Positions 37,756 through 44,234 are shown, numbered from the stretch's first letter. The stretch is DNA of 64,000 nucleotides from Bacteroidales bacterium (GCA_017935505.1 JAGBHM010000008.1:1-64000); one strand, 5' to 3'. Notes: generated by a model from the sequence alone, not told the origin. Translations and numbers: made by a program.

Positions 37756-38202
37756 TTAGCCAAGAATCTCCATTATCTTGAGCAGAGGCCCCAATACTTG
37801 CCATTTGTAGTCTTTCCAGAAGTCTGCCAGATCTTCATCTACCTGATATAGTACGCTGTATATGGAGTCTGTGTAGGCTTTGGAGAGTTCTTCGGTCATC
37901 CTGGCAGATTCTTCACTCAAGCTGTCGTAAGACTCTATCAACAAGCGGGCAAGATAGAGAAACTCTACAGGTTCTATGCTGCGGCATTCTGCAGGTTTAT
38001 ATTCAGGTGCCTGGATGTTTGGAAGCCCGTCAGGTAAAGATTTGAGCAGAGATACCAGGTTGCCAAGCTCTGGAATATTACCCAATAGTGGAGTGAGTTC
38101 TGCATCCTCCAGAACCCGTTCAATTTCCGCACCGATGTCACCGAACTCCCATACTCCGTCCCAGATGACTTCTATCAAGACTGCTTTATGGTAACTCTTC
38201 AT
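37756..38202 (-). CDS. tail-region protein of unknown function
   Basis: A 148-residue acidic, helix-rich protein (for example ARMTEELSKAYTDSIYSVLY). It shares the tail operon, overlaps the upstream gene by 17 bases and precedes the tape-measure region. Acidic helical proteins in this position can be tail assembly chaperones; no motif confirms it. Confidence 0.65.
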   Translation of the reverse strand: MKSYHKAVLIEVIWDGVWEFGDIGAEIERVLEDAELTPLLGNIPELGNLVSLLKSLPDGLPNIQAPEYKPAECRSIEPVEFLYLARLLIESYDSLSEESARMTEELSKAYTDSIYSVLYQVDEDLADFWKDYKWQVLGPLLKIMEILG

Positions 38203-38476
38203 AGCTCACCTCCTCTTCTGCATCTGAATTTACAACTCTATCCCATATGTCGGCCAGGGCAGGATCTACATCGCGGAGAAGATGCCAGATGGCAAGGAAG
38301 TAACACCCCTCAAGATCGTTCCAATCTGGAAGCATCTGCTCCATCGCCTCTTTGCCGTTAAGGATTCTACATTCGGCTACAATCTTTTCTATGGCCAAAT
38401 AGCTCTCCAAAAAGAGCTGTGCATAGCTGAGTTTCTGAATGTCTGTAATGTTACTGTTCATGGCTTGCCCTCCCAT
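38186..38476 (-). CDS. tail-region protein of unknown function
   Basis: A 96-residue acidic protein. ATG at 38461 (MNSNITDIQ) may be the true start, because the first codons overlap the end of the upstream gene by 26 bases. It has predicted helices and no membrane segment or named motif. Its place between the first tail gene and the tape measure suggests an assembly role. Confidence 0.6.
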   Translation of the reverse strand: MGGQAMNSNITDIQKLSYAQLFLESYLAIEKIVAECRILNGKEAMEQMLPDWNDLEGCYFLAIWHLLRDVDPALADIWDRVVNSDAEEEVSYEELP

Positions 38477-38795
38477 TCTTTAAGATTACATAGTCTCTGC
38501 CCAATACAGGTTTCTTGATTACCATGGAGGCAATCTTGAGCCTTAGTTTCTCTCTTGGCGGAACATTCCATCCGATGTTCAGTTCATCGGCATGTTTGAG
38601 AGAGTAAGAGTACTCATCTGCACCGGAGTCAGTTGGGTTGAGAAGCAGAACTCCGTAGAGTTCGCTGGAGTGACGGGAGATGATTATTCCCAATGAGTTT
38701 GAACCTTTAAGTTCGAAGGTAGCACCTACCTGGTAGGTGTGCGCAACGGCTGCACCTTGTGCAGTACCGGTTGCAAAATTAGTAGAGGCGTTCAT
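38451..38795 (-). CDS. first gene of the tail operon, preceded by a leader RNA
   Basis: A 114-residue protein starting MNASTNFATGTAQGAAVAHT, then a strand-rich body (TFELKGSNSLGIIISRHSSE). No family is recognised; a small tail-tube or head-tail joining protein is possible. The N-terminus is repeated in altered form by the frame starting at 39129 (MQTTNYFTADQAQGAAAVAA), and both starts are preceded by homologous RNA elements. ATG lies in a hairpin loop between AGTAG and CTACT. It has its own promoter at 38964-38971. Confidence 0.7.
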   Translation of the reverse strand: MNASTNFATGTAQGAAVAHTYQVGATFELKGSNSLGIIISRHSSELYGVLLLNPTDSGADEYSYSLKHADELNIGWNVPPREKLRLKIASMVIKKPVLGRDYVILKNGRASHEQ

Positions 38796-38820
38796 GATCT
38801 ACTTACTTTACAAGATTAAC

Positions 38821-38930
38821 AAATAAAAAAGCAACCTTTAGGGTTGAACGCCACATATCGCTAAGGAGATGCCGTTGGACCTTTCGGCTCCAACACCCAT
38901 TGGTTGCTAAACTTACTTTCTGCTTAAAGC
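38821..38930 (-). ncRNA. structured leader RNA element, copy 1
   Basis: On the minus strand: TTTAAGCAGAAA (38928-38917), then stem P1 AGCAACC (38908-38902) with GGTTGCT (38836-38830), then a T/A-rich run. Inside lie a GGGT/ACCC pairing, a GTTGGA/TCCAAC hairpin with GCCGAAAGG at its tip, and unpaired TAAAGG before P1 closes. Copy 2 at 39190-39300 keeps the same order with base changes that preserve pairing (GGG/CCC here, GAG/CTC there). It lies between a promoter and the tail gene at 38795. No known riboswitch class is recognised. Confidence 0.6.
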
Positions 38931-38949
38931 CCTTAGCAAGATTAAAATA

Positions 38950-38971
38950 TGTAGCGTTCGCTACAAAGGTA
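38950..38971 (-). promoter_or_regulatory. promoter -7 box with overlapping palindromic operator
   Basis: Minus-strand TACCTTTG (38971-38964) overlaps the perfect palindrome TGTAGCGTTCGCTACA (38950-38965). A related palindrome, TTGCGTTCGCAA, sits at the -7 box of the cassette gene at 40188. The site would control element copy 1 and the tail operon. Confidence 0.55.
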
Positions 38972-39100
38972 AAAAGATTTTTGACAAAATTCTCTTTTCT
39001 GAGAAAAAATGTTGAAAATTTTCCCGAATGTGGGAAGCTGGTAAAATTGAGAAGAGTACCTGCATAGCAGGCAGCAACAGCCGCAGCACCTTGTGCCTGA

Positions 39101-39191
39101 TCAGCTGTAAAATAATTAGTGGTTTGCATTACTAATTGTTTTACAGCTGTCTCAGCTGTAAAATAATTAGTGGTTTGCATTACTAATTGTT
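39101..39191 (-). repeat. 40-base direct repeat containing a start codon
   Basis: The same 40 bases occur at 39101-39140 and 39152-39191, a period of 51. Each copy holds an ATG flanked by AATTAGT and ACTAATT, so the start codon would lie in a hairpin loop. The frame stays open through both copies. Confidence 0.8.
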
Positions 39192-39300
39192 AAAATAAAA
39201 GAGCAACCCTTAGAGCCAACAAACATATTATCAAGGCGAAATATTCCGGGCCTTTCGGCACCGCCACTCATAGGTTGCAAACTTGTTTCTGCTTAAACTC
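39190..39300 (-). ncRNA. structured leader RNA element, copy 2
   Basis: Minus strand: TTTAAGCAGAAA (39297-39286), P1 GCAACC (39278-39273) with GGTTGC (39208-39203), a T-rich run after P1, and the conserved GCCGAAAGG (39259-39251). It is the partner of copy 1, about 370 bases away. It stands between the terminator of the protease cassette and the duplicated gene start at 39180. Bases 39301-39381 before it are AT-rich with no gene. Confidence 0.6.
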
Positions 39301-39381
39301 GCCCCTGGTATTATAACACATTTGCCACAGCAAAGTAGGAGTATTTTTCTCTTTTTTGCAAATATAATGTGATGAAGAGAT

Positions 39382-39406
39382 AAAAAAAGCACCTCGGAGG
39401 AGGTGC
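39382..39406 (-). terminator. terminator of the SEC-C protease cassette
   Basis: Minus-strand GCACCTC and GAGGTGC arms with a four-base loop, followed by seven T residues. Confidence 0.85.
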
Positions 39407-39410
39407 CTGA

Positions 39411-39950
39411 TTATTTTCCGCAACAGTGTTTATATTTCTTGCCACTTCCACAGCTGCAAGGATCATTCCTGCCAGGTATCTTGGCACTCACTAAAGGTGT
39501 ATGGGCCTTTATACCCTCCACATAATCAATGGTCTGTTGTGATGGCACTCTGAAACTCATAACTGTTTGTCCGCCATAGTTGGTGATGGAAAAATCCCCT
39601 TGGGATATGATATTCATTCCTATCAGGCAGCCTGTATCCCCATTGGCAGACAGTTCTTCACACTCCGTAACTTTGGTTTTTAGGGTAATCTGCTCATTAT
39701 TGAGGGTTATCTGCACGTAGTACACATTTACGTCTTTGGACCCATGAACCCCATTTACTACAGCTTTTGAAATGGGTATAAGCCTCAACTTTTGTGCTGT
39801 GGATTTTGTGATAACAGAATTGGTAGCACCTGTATCCCATAAGCCCAATGTATCAACTGTAGTGGATGTAAAAGGATTACTTATATGGACAGGCGTTTTT
39901 ATGCAGTCTGCTATCCCGTTATATTTGTTAGTTAAGGCGTGTACTGGCAT
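39411..39950 (-). CDS. retropepsin-like aspartic protease with C-terminal SEC-C zinc motif
   Basis: About 180 residues. [12 protein letters not shown] near residue 36 is the active-site D-T-G-A of clan AA aspartic proteases, with a second flap-like part (GCLIGMNII near 107) matching the dimeric single-domain form. The last 20 residues, [20 protein letters not shown], are a complete SEC-C zinc ligand set (C-x-C, CC), as in the SecA tail that binds SecB. TTG at 39959 is possible, but ATG at 39950 is the better start. It is paired with the small gene upstream and ends at its own terminator. Target is unknown. Confidence 0.85.
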   Translation of the reverse strand: MPVHALTNKYNGIADCIKTPVHISNPFTSTTVDTLGLWDTGATNSVITKSTAQKLRLIPISKAVVNGVHGSKDVNVYYVQITLNNEQITLKTKVTECEELSANGDTGCLIGMNIISQGDFSITNYGGQTVMSFRVPSQQTIDYVEGIKAHTPLVSAKIPGRNDPCSCGSGKKYKHCCGK

Positions 39951-39951
39951 A

Positions 39952-40188
39952 TTATGCAAAAATCACTCTTGAATGAAAAGTTTGGGTATAGGCATTCTCA
40001 TCTTTTGTGCACTCTTGTATTAAGAATGTACCAAGCTCAAAATTAGTGGAAGCATACTCTATAGCCTGCTCAAAGGTCTCAAAGGCATTTTTTACCTCCA
40101 TATCCTTTATCACCAGAAACTGGTTTGGATACTTTTCAAAAAGAAGCTTATAATTCTCCTTGAAATAATTGAATTCCTTCTCTAACAT
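39952..40188 (-). CDS. DUF5678-like small protein paired with the aspartic protease
   Basis: A 78-residue protein reading [20 protein letters not shown] then [19 protein letters not shown], the pattern of short DUF5678-type proteins, which in other bacteria lie directly before retropepsin-like proteases. Its stop touches the protease start. The gene pair resembles a two-component module; a specific role, such as substrate or antitoxin, is not shown. A promoter with a palindrome lies 55-70 bases upstream. Confidence 0.7.
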   Translation of the reverse strand: MLEKEFNYFKENYKLLFEKYPNQFLVIKDMEVKNAFETFEQAIEYASTNFELGTFLIQECTKDENAYTQTFHSRVIFA

Positions 40189-40242
40189 GATTGGCCAAAT
40201 GTTTAGTAGTTATGTGTATGTAACAATTGTCAGGTTAAATAG

Positions 40243-40259
40243 TTGCGTTCGCAAAATTA
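40243..40259 (-). promoter_or_regulatory. promoter -7 box with palindrome, cassette of genes 40188 and 39950
   Basis: Minus-strand TAATTTTG (40259-40252) overlaps TTGCGTTCGCAA (40243-40254). The core GCGTTCGC is shared with the palindrome at 38950-38965, which suggests one regulator for both. Confidence 0.5.
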
Positions 40260-40346
40260 TGTAAATTATTTGCAAAAAAGGAAAAAATATTCTCAAAAAA
40301 GAGAAAATTTGAACAGCATTTGAACGATTATCTTTCAAACCAGCAA

Positions 40347-40373
40347 ATAAAAAAGCACCTCTTGGGGAGGTGC
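40347..40373 (-). terminator. terminator of the HicB gene
   Basis: Minus-strand GCACCTC and GAGGTGC arms with a five-base loop and a T-run. The flanking sequence GCAAATAAAAAAGCACC recurs at 41353-41369. Confidence 0.8.
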
Positions 40374-40400
40374 CTGGGTTGTTGTTTAAAACGTAGTTCT

Positions 40401-40802
40401 TTAGAACTGGACTTGTGATATTTTTTTTGATATTTCTTCAAATTTCTTCTGAATAATCTGCTTCTGTTTATCAGAGGCAAATGATATTCTGTTCTTGTAC
40501 TTGCGCATTAGCGATGGATTGATTCCAACTTCTTCTGCAAATTTAGTAATATTTATGAATGGAAATACATCAAAAAATGCAGAAAAGTCATATCTGTACT
40601 CTATTTCAAAGTCTCGCCAATCAGGCCATTGTCCATTTTTTTCAAAATAGAATTCTGCCTGCTCTTTCAGAACCTGCTCAAAATCTGTCTTTGCATCCTG
40701 TTCTGTATCGCCAGAGCCATAGGCACCTTTTACATTCTGTGCCCTTACTGCAAAATTATCCTGCTCCAATTTTTCAATAATGGCAATAATCTTCTTTTCC
40801 AT
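40401..40802 (-). CDS. hicB: HicB-type antitoxin
   Basis: A 133-residue protein. The first 60 residues form the HicB partial RNase H-like fold, with DNFAVRAQNVKGAYGSGDTE and DAKTDFEQVLKEQ. The C-terminal 50 residues look like a helix-turn-helix (FINITKFAEEVGINPSLMRKYK). It would neutralise HicA and repress the promoter at 41088-41119. It is the second gene; an intergenic hairpin separates it from hicA. Confidence 0.85.
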   Translation of the reverse strand: MEKKIIAIIEKLEQDNFAVRAQNVKGAYGSGDTEQDAKTDFEQVLKEQAEFYFEKNGQWPDWRDFEIEYRYDFSAFFDVFPFINITKFAEEVGINPSLMRKYKNRISFASDKQKQIIQKKFEEISKKISQVQF

Positions 40803-40821
40803 ATCAGTTTGTTTTAATTGT

Positions 40822-40850
40822 TTAAAACACCTCCCCCAAAGGGGAGGCCT
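40822..40850 (-). terminator. hairpin between hicA and hicB
   Basis: CCTCCCC (40830-40836) pairs with GGGGAGG (40841-40847), and on the minus strand the stem is followed by TGTTTTAAA. It would reduce or gate transcription from hicA into hicB. Confidence 0.65.
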
Positions 40851-40854
40851 CTAA

Positions 40855-41037
40855 TTACTTTAGTCCAGCATCCTTTAACATAGAGTGAAGAGTTCCTGGA
40901 GGAATCTCCTTTGTCTTATGCCTTCCTACTGGGATAAAATAATCAAAGTCTGGGTGAACATACTTGTAATGTCCTTTGCCCCCTTTGATTGTCCAGCCGT
41001 GCTGTTCAATCAATTTGTAGAACTCTGAATATTTCAT
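40855..41037 (-). CDS. hicA: HicA-type mRNA interferase toxin
   Basis: A 60-residue dsRBD-like toxin. MKYSEFYKLIEQHGWTIKGG then KGHYKYVHPDF shows the active-site G-x-H (GKGHYKY) of HicA. The C-terminal PPGTLHSMLKDAGL matches the family end (T-x-x-x-I-x-K-x-x). Toxin first, antitoxin second is the usual HicAB order. Its promoter at 41088-41119 has ideal spacing. Confidence 0.9.
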   Translation of the reverse strand: MKYSEFYKLIEQHGWTIKGGKGHYKYVHPDFDYFIPVGRHKTKEIPPGTLHSMLKDAGLK

Positions 41038-41087
41038 AAGTTAGTAAATTAAAGAACTATTTTTAATAGCTGTTTTAAACAACAACA

Positions 41088-41119
41088 CAAAGGTAACGAT
41101 TTTGTTCCTTATTTGCAAA
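41088..41119 (-). promoter_or_regulatory. promoter of hicAB
   Basis: Minus-strand TTTG (41119-41116), a 20-base spacer and TACCTTTG (41095-41088) form an exact Bacteroidota promoter. Downstream, AACTATT...AATAGCTGTT near 41055-41074 is an imperfect inverted repeat and could be the HicB operator. Bases 41120-41357 contain no gene. Confidence 0.75.
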
Positions 41120-41357
41120 TAATTGTACAAAATATTTGAGGGTAAATGGCAAATGGAAGAAAATCTGAAGGGCCAATAAAAGGCGCAATAAAACGCCTGC
41201 AGAAATTGCCTGCATTTAAAAAGCAAATAAATACATCTTGAAAATCACTATTTTACACAGATATGGGATTTCCCCAGCAAATAAAAGAAAGGGCCAATAC
41301 CTGGCTTATGTGACTGCCATGTGACGGTTATGTGATTCCCGGCAAATTGCCGGCAAA

Positions 41358-41380
41358 TAAAAAAGCACCCCGAAGGGTGC
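41358..41380 (-). terminator. terminator of the HEPN/SecB-like cassette
   Basis: Minus-strand GCACCC and GGGTGC arms with a four-base loop and a T-run. Surrounding sequence matches the hicB terminator. Confidence 0.8.
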
Positions 41381-41398
41381 TGTGATTTATTGAAGGTT

Positions 41399-41803
41399 TT
41401 ATGATAATTCCTTTATAATATCTTTTCCCATATTGGTGAGATTAAGAGTAGGAATCATAACTCCAGGAATACCAGATAATGCTGTTAAAGAGTGAATATA
41501 TGCTCTAATATATGGGAACATAATGGCTGGTGCACTCTGAGCAAAGAATATGTTAAGCTGTTTTCTATCACTTGTTTCATATTCAAATACACCCATCATC
41601 TCAATTGAAGCTTTAAAGTCGTTATTCTCAGTTGTGACAACTACGTTAAGAGTAAGTTTATAGAGTTTATCATCATACTCAATTGTAGGAGTGATGCTCA
41701 GATTCAGCTCTGTTGATTTAATCTCACCTGTGAATTCCAATTCGGATTTTTTAATGATATAATTCAAGAATCGGAATCTTGATGTTTCGTGGTTCTTTTC
41801 CAT
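41399..41803 (-). CDS. SecB-like chaperone of a toxin-antitoxin-chaperone-type module
   Basis: A 134-residue strand-rich protein. The C-terminal part has APAIMFPYIRAYIHSLTALS followed by GIPGVMIPTLNLTNM, the SecB family pattern of PYxR then a G-x-P-x-x-x-P-x-x-N/D-L segment. Canonical SecB is rare in Bacteroidota, but solitary SecB-like proteins accompany toxin-antitoxin pairs. It follows two genes, the first a HEPN protein, in one short operon with its own terminator. A role in folding or protecting the middle protein is inference. Confidence 0.75.
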   Translation of the reverse strand: MEKNHETSRFRFLNYIIKKSELEFTGEIKSTELNLSITPTIEYDDKLYKLTLNVVVTTENNDFKASIEMMGVFEYETSDRKQLNIFFAQSAPAIMFPYIRAYIHSLTALSGIPGVMIPTLNLTNMGKDIIKELS

Positions 41804-41807
41804 AACT

Positions 41808-42182
41808 CTATGCTGCTATGGCATATCCCATATAGGAATTGCTATAGTTTTCATTGTTAATACTATTACAGTTGAAGCTAAACTCTAACTTAATTTCTTT
41901 TTCTACATCTATAGTAGGCAAGAAACTAATAATAGGATTGACGGCTCTCACAAGACTTTTTTCGGAGACAAAAAGAATTGATGCATCAGTATTCAATTCT
42001 TCAAATTCTTTCCTAAAACACTTTTCTAACTCAATGTATAGCTTGTCATTATACACATCAAGTGGGGCAACATCAACGATATAGGTATTAGAATACTCTT
42101 TAACCTCAAGTCTTAAAACTGCATGGTTAAAAAGTTTGCTTACCTTATCGTAAAAACTTTTTACTAGACTGATATTGCTCAT
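41808..42182 (-). CDS. unknown middle protein of the HEPN/SecB-like module, possible chaperone-dependent antitoxin
   Basis: A 124-residue protein that I do not recognise. It has alternating helices and strands and a flexible Asn/Ser/Tyr-rich C-terminus (NYSNSYMGYAIAA) that could act as a chaperone-addiction tail. No helix-turn-helix is evident. It overlaps the HEPN gene by four bases and ends four bases before the SecB-like start, so the three are surely co-translated. Confidence 0.65.
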   Translation of the reverse strand: MSNISLVKSFYDKVSKLFNHAVLRLEVKEYSNTYIVDVAPLDVYNDKLYIELEKCFRKEFEELNTDASILFVSEKSLVRAVNPIISFLPTIDVEKEIKLEFSFNCNSINNENYSNSYMGYAIAA

Positions 42183-42583
42183 TTTATCTTATTTATTTTA
42201 TTGTATAATTCTTTTGCCTGATTGACACAATTTTTAAATGTGCCTTCATCTATCGGCTTGTTTTCATAATCTGCATTTTCTCTAAGAGCCTTCAATGCTC
42301 TTATGTCATTGTTATAATCTCTATCGTCTATTGATGAACTTCTGCTTTTTCTGATGTACTTCGCAAATTCTCTAATGATAACTTCATGAGAACCTGTTTT
42401 GGCTAAAGCTTCTTTTGTTGCTAAATCCTCATACTTTATTTCCCCCGCATTATTAAGCTTATACTTGGATAAAAGTAAACAACTGTAGTATGCAGCATGG
42501 GGAATACCTATAGTATTTGGAGAGTCTTTAAGACTCTCTGCTGTGTCCAAAAAACTTTTGGATTTTGATAATATATACGACAT
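42179..42583 (-). CDS. HEPN-domain protein, probable RNase-type toxin
   Basis: A 134-residue all-helical protein. HAAYYSCLLLSKYKL near residue 29 and ALKALRENADYENKPI near 95-110 match the HEPN pattern in which an R-x-x-A-D-Y segment follows a helix with conserved Tyr. HEPN proteins are often toxins or RNases whose active sites use an Rx4-6H motif; that exact motif is not obvious here, so activity is uncertain. First gene of the module; a TAAATTTG box lies at 42600-42607. Confidence 0.75.
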   Translation of the reverse strand: MSYILSKSKSFLDTAESLKDSPNTIGIPHAAYYSCLLLSKYKLNNAGEIKYEDLATKEALAKTGSHEVIIREFAKYIRKSRSSSIDDRDYNNDIRALKALRENADYENKPIDEGTFKNCVNQAKELYNKINKIK

Positions 42584-42599
42584 CCCCCATAATTTTTCG

Positions 42600-42607
42600 C
42601 AAATTTA
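42600..42607 (-). promoter_or_regulatory. -7 box of the HEPN/SecB-like module
   Basis: Minus-strand TAAATTTG matches TAnnTTTG and lies 17 bases before the HEPN start codon. A TTTG is visible further upstream (near 42623) but with short spacing. Bases 42608-42721 hold no gene. Confidence 0.5.
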
Positions 42608-42721
42608 TGTAAAATTATTCAAAAAAGTTGCATAAAAGAGAATTTTTACATATAGCCAAACAATCTGAAAGCCATAAAGTTCTGGTAAAAAAGGCTGTAC
42701 AATGTGTATATACAAAGTTTG

Positions 42722-42749
42722 TTAGCAATGTTTATTAGCATTGCTAATA
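42722..42749 (-). terminator. hairpin at the end of the methylase gene
   Basis: TTAGCAATG (42722-42730) pairs with CATTGCTAA (42740-42748). A nested palindrome TATTAGCATTGCTAATA overlaps the stop codon of the methylase. No T-run follows, so strength is doubtful. Confidence 0.5.
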
Positions 42750-43517
42750 ATTACATACCATCCATTCTTCCTGTTTTCTGCGGTTGGTTTTGGAGGCTGA
42801 TATGGTTCTCTCGATACGGTGTATTTTCCATCCGTTTAGATTGGCAAGATCCTGCACTTGAGAAAGTGGAAAGGTTGTGAGCATAAACTTGCCTTTCAGG
42901 TTCTCCAGTACTGCCAGCAGCCTGTTCATATCGTGTTCATTGAAGGTACCGTTGTAGTGGGCACAGTCGGTTCCTATGTATGGAGGATCAATGAAATGAA
43001 AGGTATCAGGAGAATCGTATGTCTTTATTACATCAATAGCATCCCGACTTTCAATTGTTACCCATTCCAGACGATCGCACAAGGTTTGTGAGATATTATC
43101 TTTGGCATTGCGCAGCTTCTTGGCCATAGCCCCCTTGAAGTCATAGCCAAAGGTTCCGTCAAGCATTGAGGCAAAGCTCATCTTGCTTCTGGCCCATACT
43201 GCCCAGGCTCTCTGAACAGGTGAGAAGAATGTTGGATATTTGAGGATATGGCCTGCATGAGCGTGCAGATCTCTACTGTGCAGTGTTTTGTCAATCTCAA
43301 CTTTAAGATCCTGGTAATACATTTTGGCTACCCAATAGAAATTGGTCAAGTTAAGATTGATATCATTAATTATCTCTGCCTTTACAGGCTCTTTGGCAAA
43401 CAGTACTGCTGCACCTCCGCAAAAAGCTTCGGTATAAATTGAATGTTTTGGAATGAGCGGGAGGATATGCTTTAGCATAGTTTGCTTGCCTCCATAATAA
43501 GTGATAGGTGTTTTCAT
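42744..43517 (-). CDS. dam: D12-class N6-adenine DNA methyltransferase
   Basis: A 257-residue Dam-type enzyme. The SAM-binding motif TEAFCGGAAVLFAK near residues 29-42 and the catalytic DPPY in HFIDPPYIGTD near 172-182 are intact, and the N-terminus ITYYGGKQTML is typical. No restriction enzyme gene is near, so it is an orphan methylase, probably protecting phage DNA or regulating transcription. The recognition site cannot be read from the sequence. It is preceded by a 137-base inverted repeat. Confidence 0.92.
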   Translation of the reverse strand: MKTPITYYGGKQTMLKHILPLIPKHSIYTEAFCGGAAVLFAKEPVKAEIINDINLNLTNFYWVAKMYYQDLKVEIDKTLHSRDLHAHAGHILKYPTFFSPVQRAWAVWARSKMSFASMLDGTFGYDFKGAMAKKLRNAKDNISQTLCDRLEWVTIESRDAIDVIKTYDSPDTFHFIDPPYIGTDCAHYNGTFNEHDMNRLLAVLENLKGKFMLTTFPLSQVQDLANLNGWKIHRIERTISASKTNRRKQEEWMVCNY

Positions 43518-43533
43518 AATTATATATCTAAAA

Positions 43534-43670
43534 AATAGCTAACTTTGCAGTGTCTCACACAACTTATCAATAGAATAACAGAATAGCCCTACGGAACGAG
43601 AGGTTTACTCCCGGTGTATCCGTAGGGCTATTCTATTGGTTAAAAGTAAGTGAGACGACTGTTAACTATT
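43534..43670. repeat. 137-base near-perfect inverted repeat
   Basis: Left arm 43534-43595 and right arm 43619-43670 are complementary with few gaps: AATAGCTAAC/GTTAACTATT, GTCTCAC/GTGAGAC, CAATAGAAT/ATTCTATTG and AGCCCTACGGA/TCCGTAGGGCT. The left arm carries an extra eight bases (ACAGAATA). A 23-base loop closes it. A plus-strand TAACTTTG box (43540-43547) lies in the left arm, so it may be transcribed rightward as a hairpin RNA. A further hairpin CGGGAG/CTCCCG follows at 43675-43694. It fills the only long gap in this part of the operon. Confidence 0.8.
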
Positions 43671-43700
43671 TATGCCGGGAGTTTTTCTCTCCCGTTCCTA

Positions 43701-44234
43701 TCAAACCATATCTATTCCGGTAATGTTGAACATAAGAGTCCATCCGTAACTGTTGCTCAGTTCCCGGGCAAAGAATGGTGTTATATCATTGGGGAATGAC
43801 AGTCTTTTAATGAATGGATCTGAACGGTCTTCCCTGAGCTCTCTTCTTATGGAAGCCATTATCTCCAGAAGCTGCTCTGTAATGAGAATCTCCTCTGCCT
43901 GGTCGTATGTTGCCGATGAGAGAGGTTTGGCCACCGTAACAGCCAGCTGCATAACATCTTCTTTTACATCAAATCTATCGAGTTTACTGGTAATATTTCC
44001 ATAATCAATAAACAGATAGATATCCTTCACTTGCGAGATCTGAGCCTTCACCTGTTCATCATTTACTCCAAAAATATAATCGGTTATTTTTGGGAATATC
44101 TCCTCACAAGCATTAATGGCCTTAATCTTCATCTCCTCATATTCAGGAGTTGGATTGCTCTTGTTAAAAAATTTTTCAATAGCACTTTTTGAAGGGTATT
44201 TGCAGAAGTAATGGAATATTTCCTGTAGTATCAT
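43701..44234 (-). CDS. head-to-tail connector region protein, unknown family
   Basis: A 177-residue protein, helical in the first 110 residues, ending in a strand (WTLMFNITGI). It overlaps the upstream gene by four bases and is the last gene of the head module before the inserted hairpin and methylase. No catalytic or membrane motif is seen. A neck or tail-completion role is inferred from gene order only. Confidence 0.65.
   Translation of the reverse strand: MILQEIFHYFCKYPSKSAIEKFFNKSNPTPEYEEMKIKAINACEEIFPKITDYIFGVNDEQVKAQISQVKDIYLFIDYGNITSKLDRFDVKEDVMQLAVTVAKPLSSATYDQAEEILITEQLLEIMASIRRELREDRSDPFIKRLSFPNDITPFFARELSNSYGWTLMFNITGIDMV

Larger units (their letters stand above)
38803..39180 (-). 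pseudogene. duplicated start of the tail gene, probably not a complete gene
   Basis: The frame opens MQTTNYFTAETAVKQLV, then repeats MQTTNYFTADQAQGAAAVAA from a second ATG at 39129. About 30 codons match the N-terminus of the tail gene starting at 38795, including AQGAA. After that the similarity stops, and the frame runs by chance through promoter, palindrome and RNA element copy 1. It looks like a duplicated gene head left by recombination. A short expressed peptide is possible. Confidence 0.5.

Noticed and set aside
29089..39300. Diversity-generating retroelement acting on the tail fibre
   Set aside because: No reverse transcriptase and no template/variable repeat pair was found; the repeats seen are short internal protein modules and the leader duplication.
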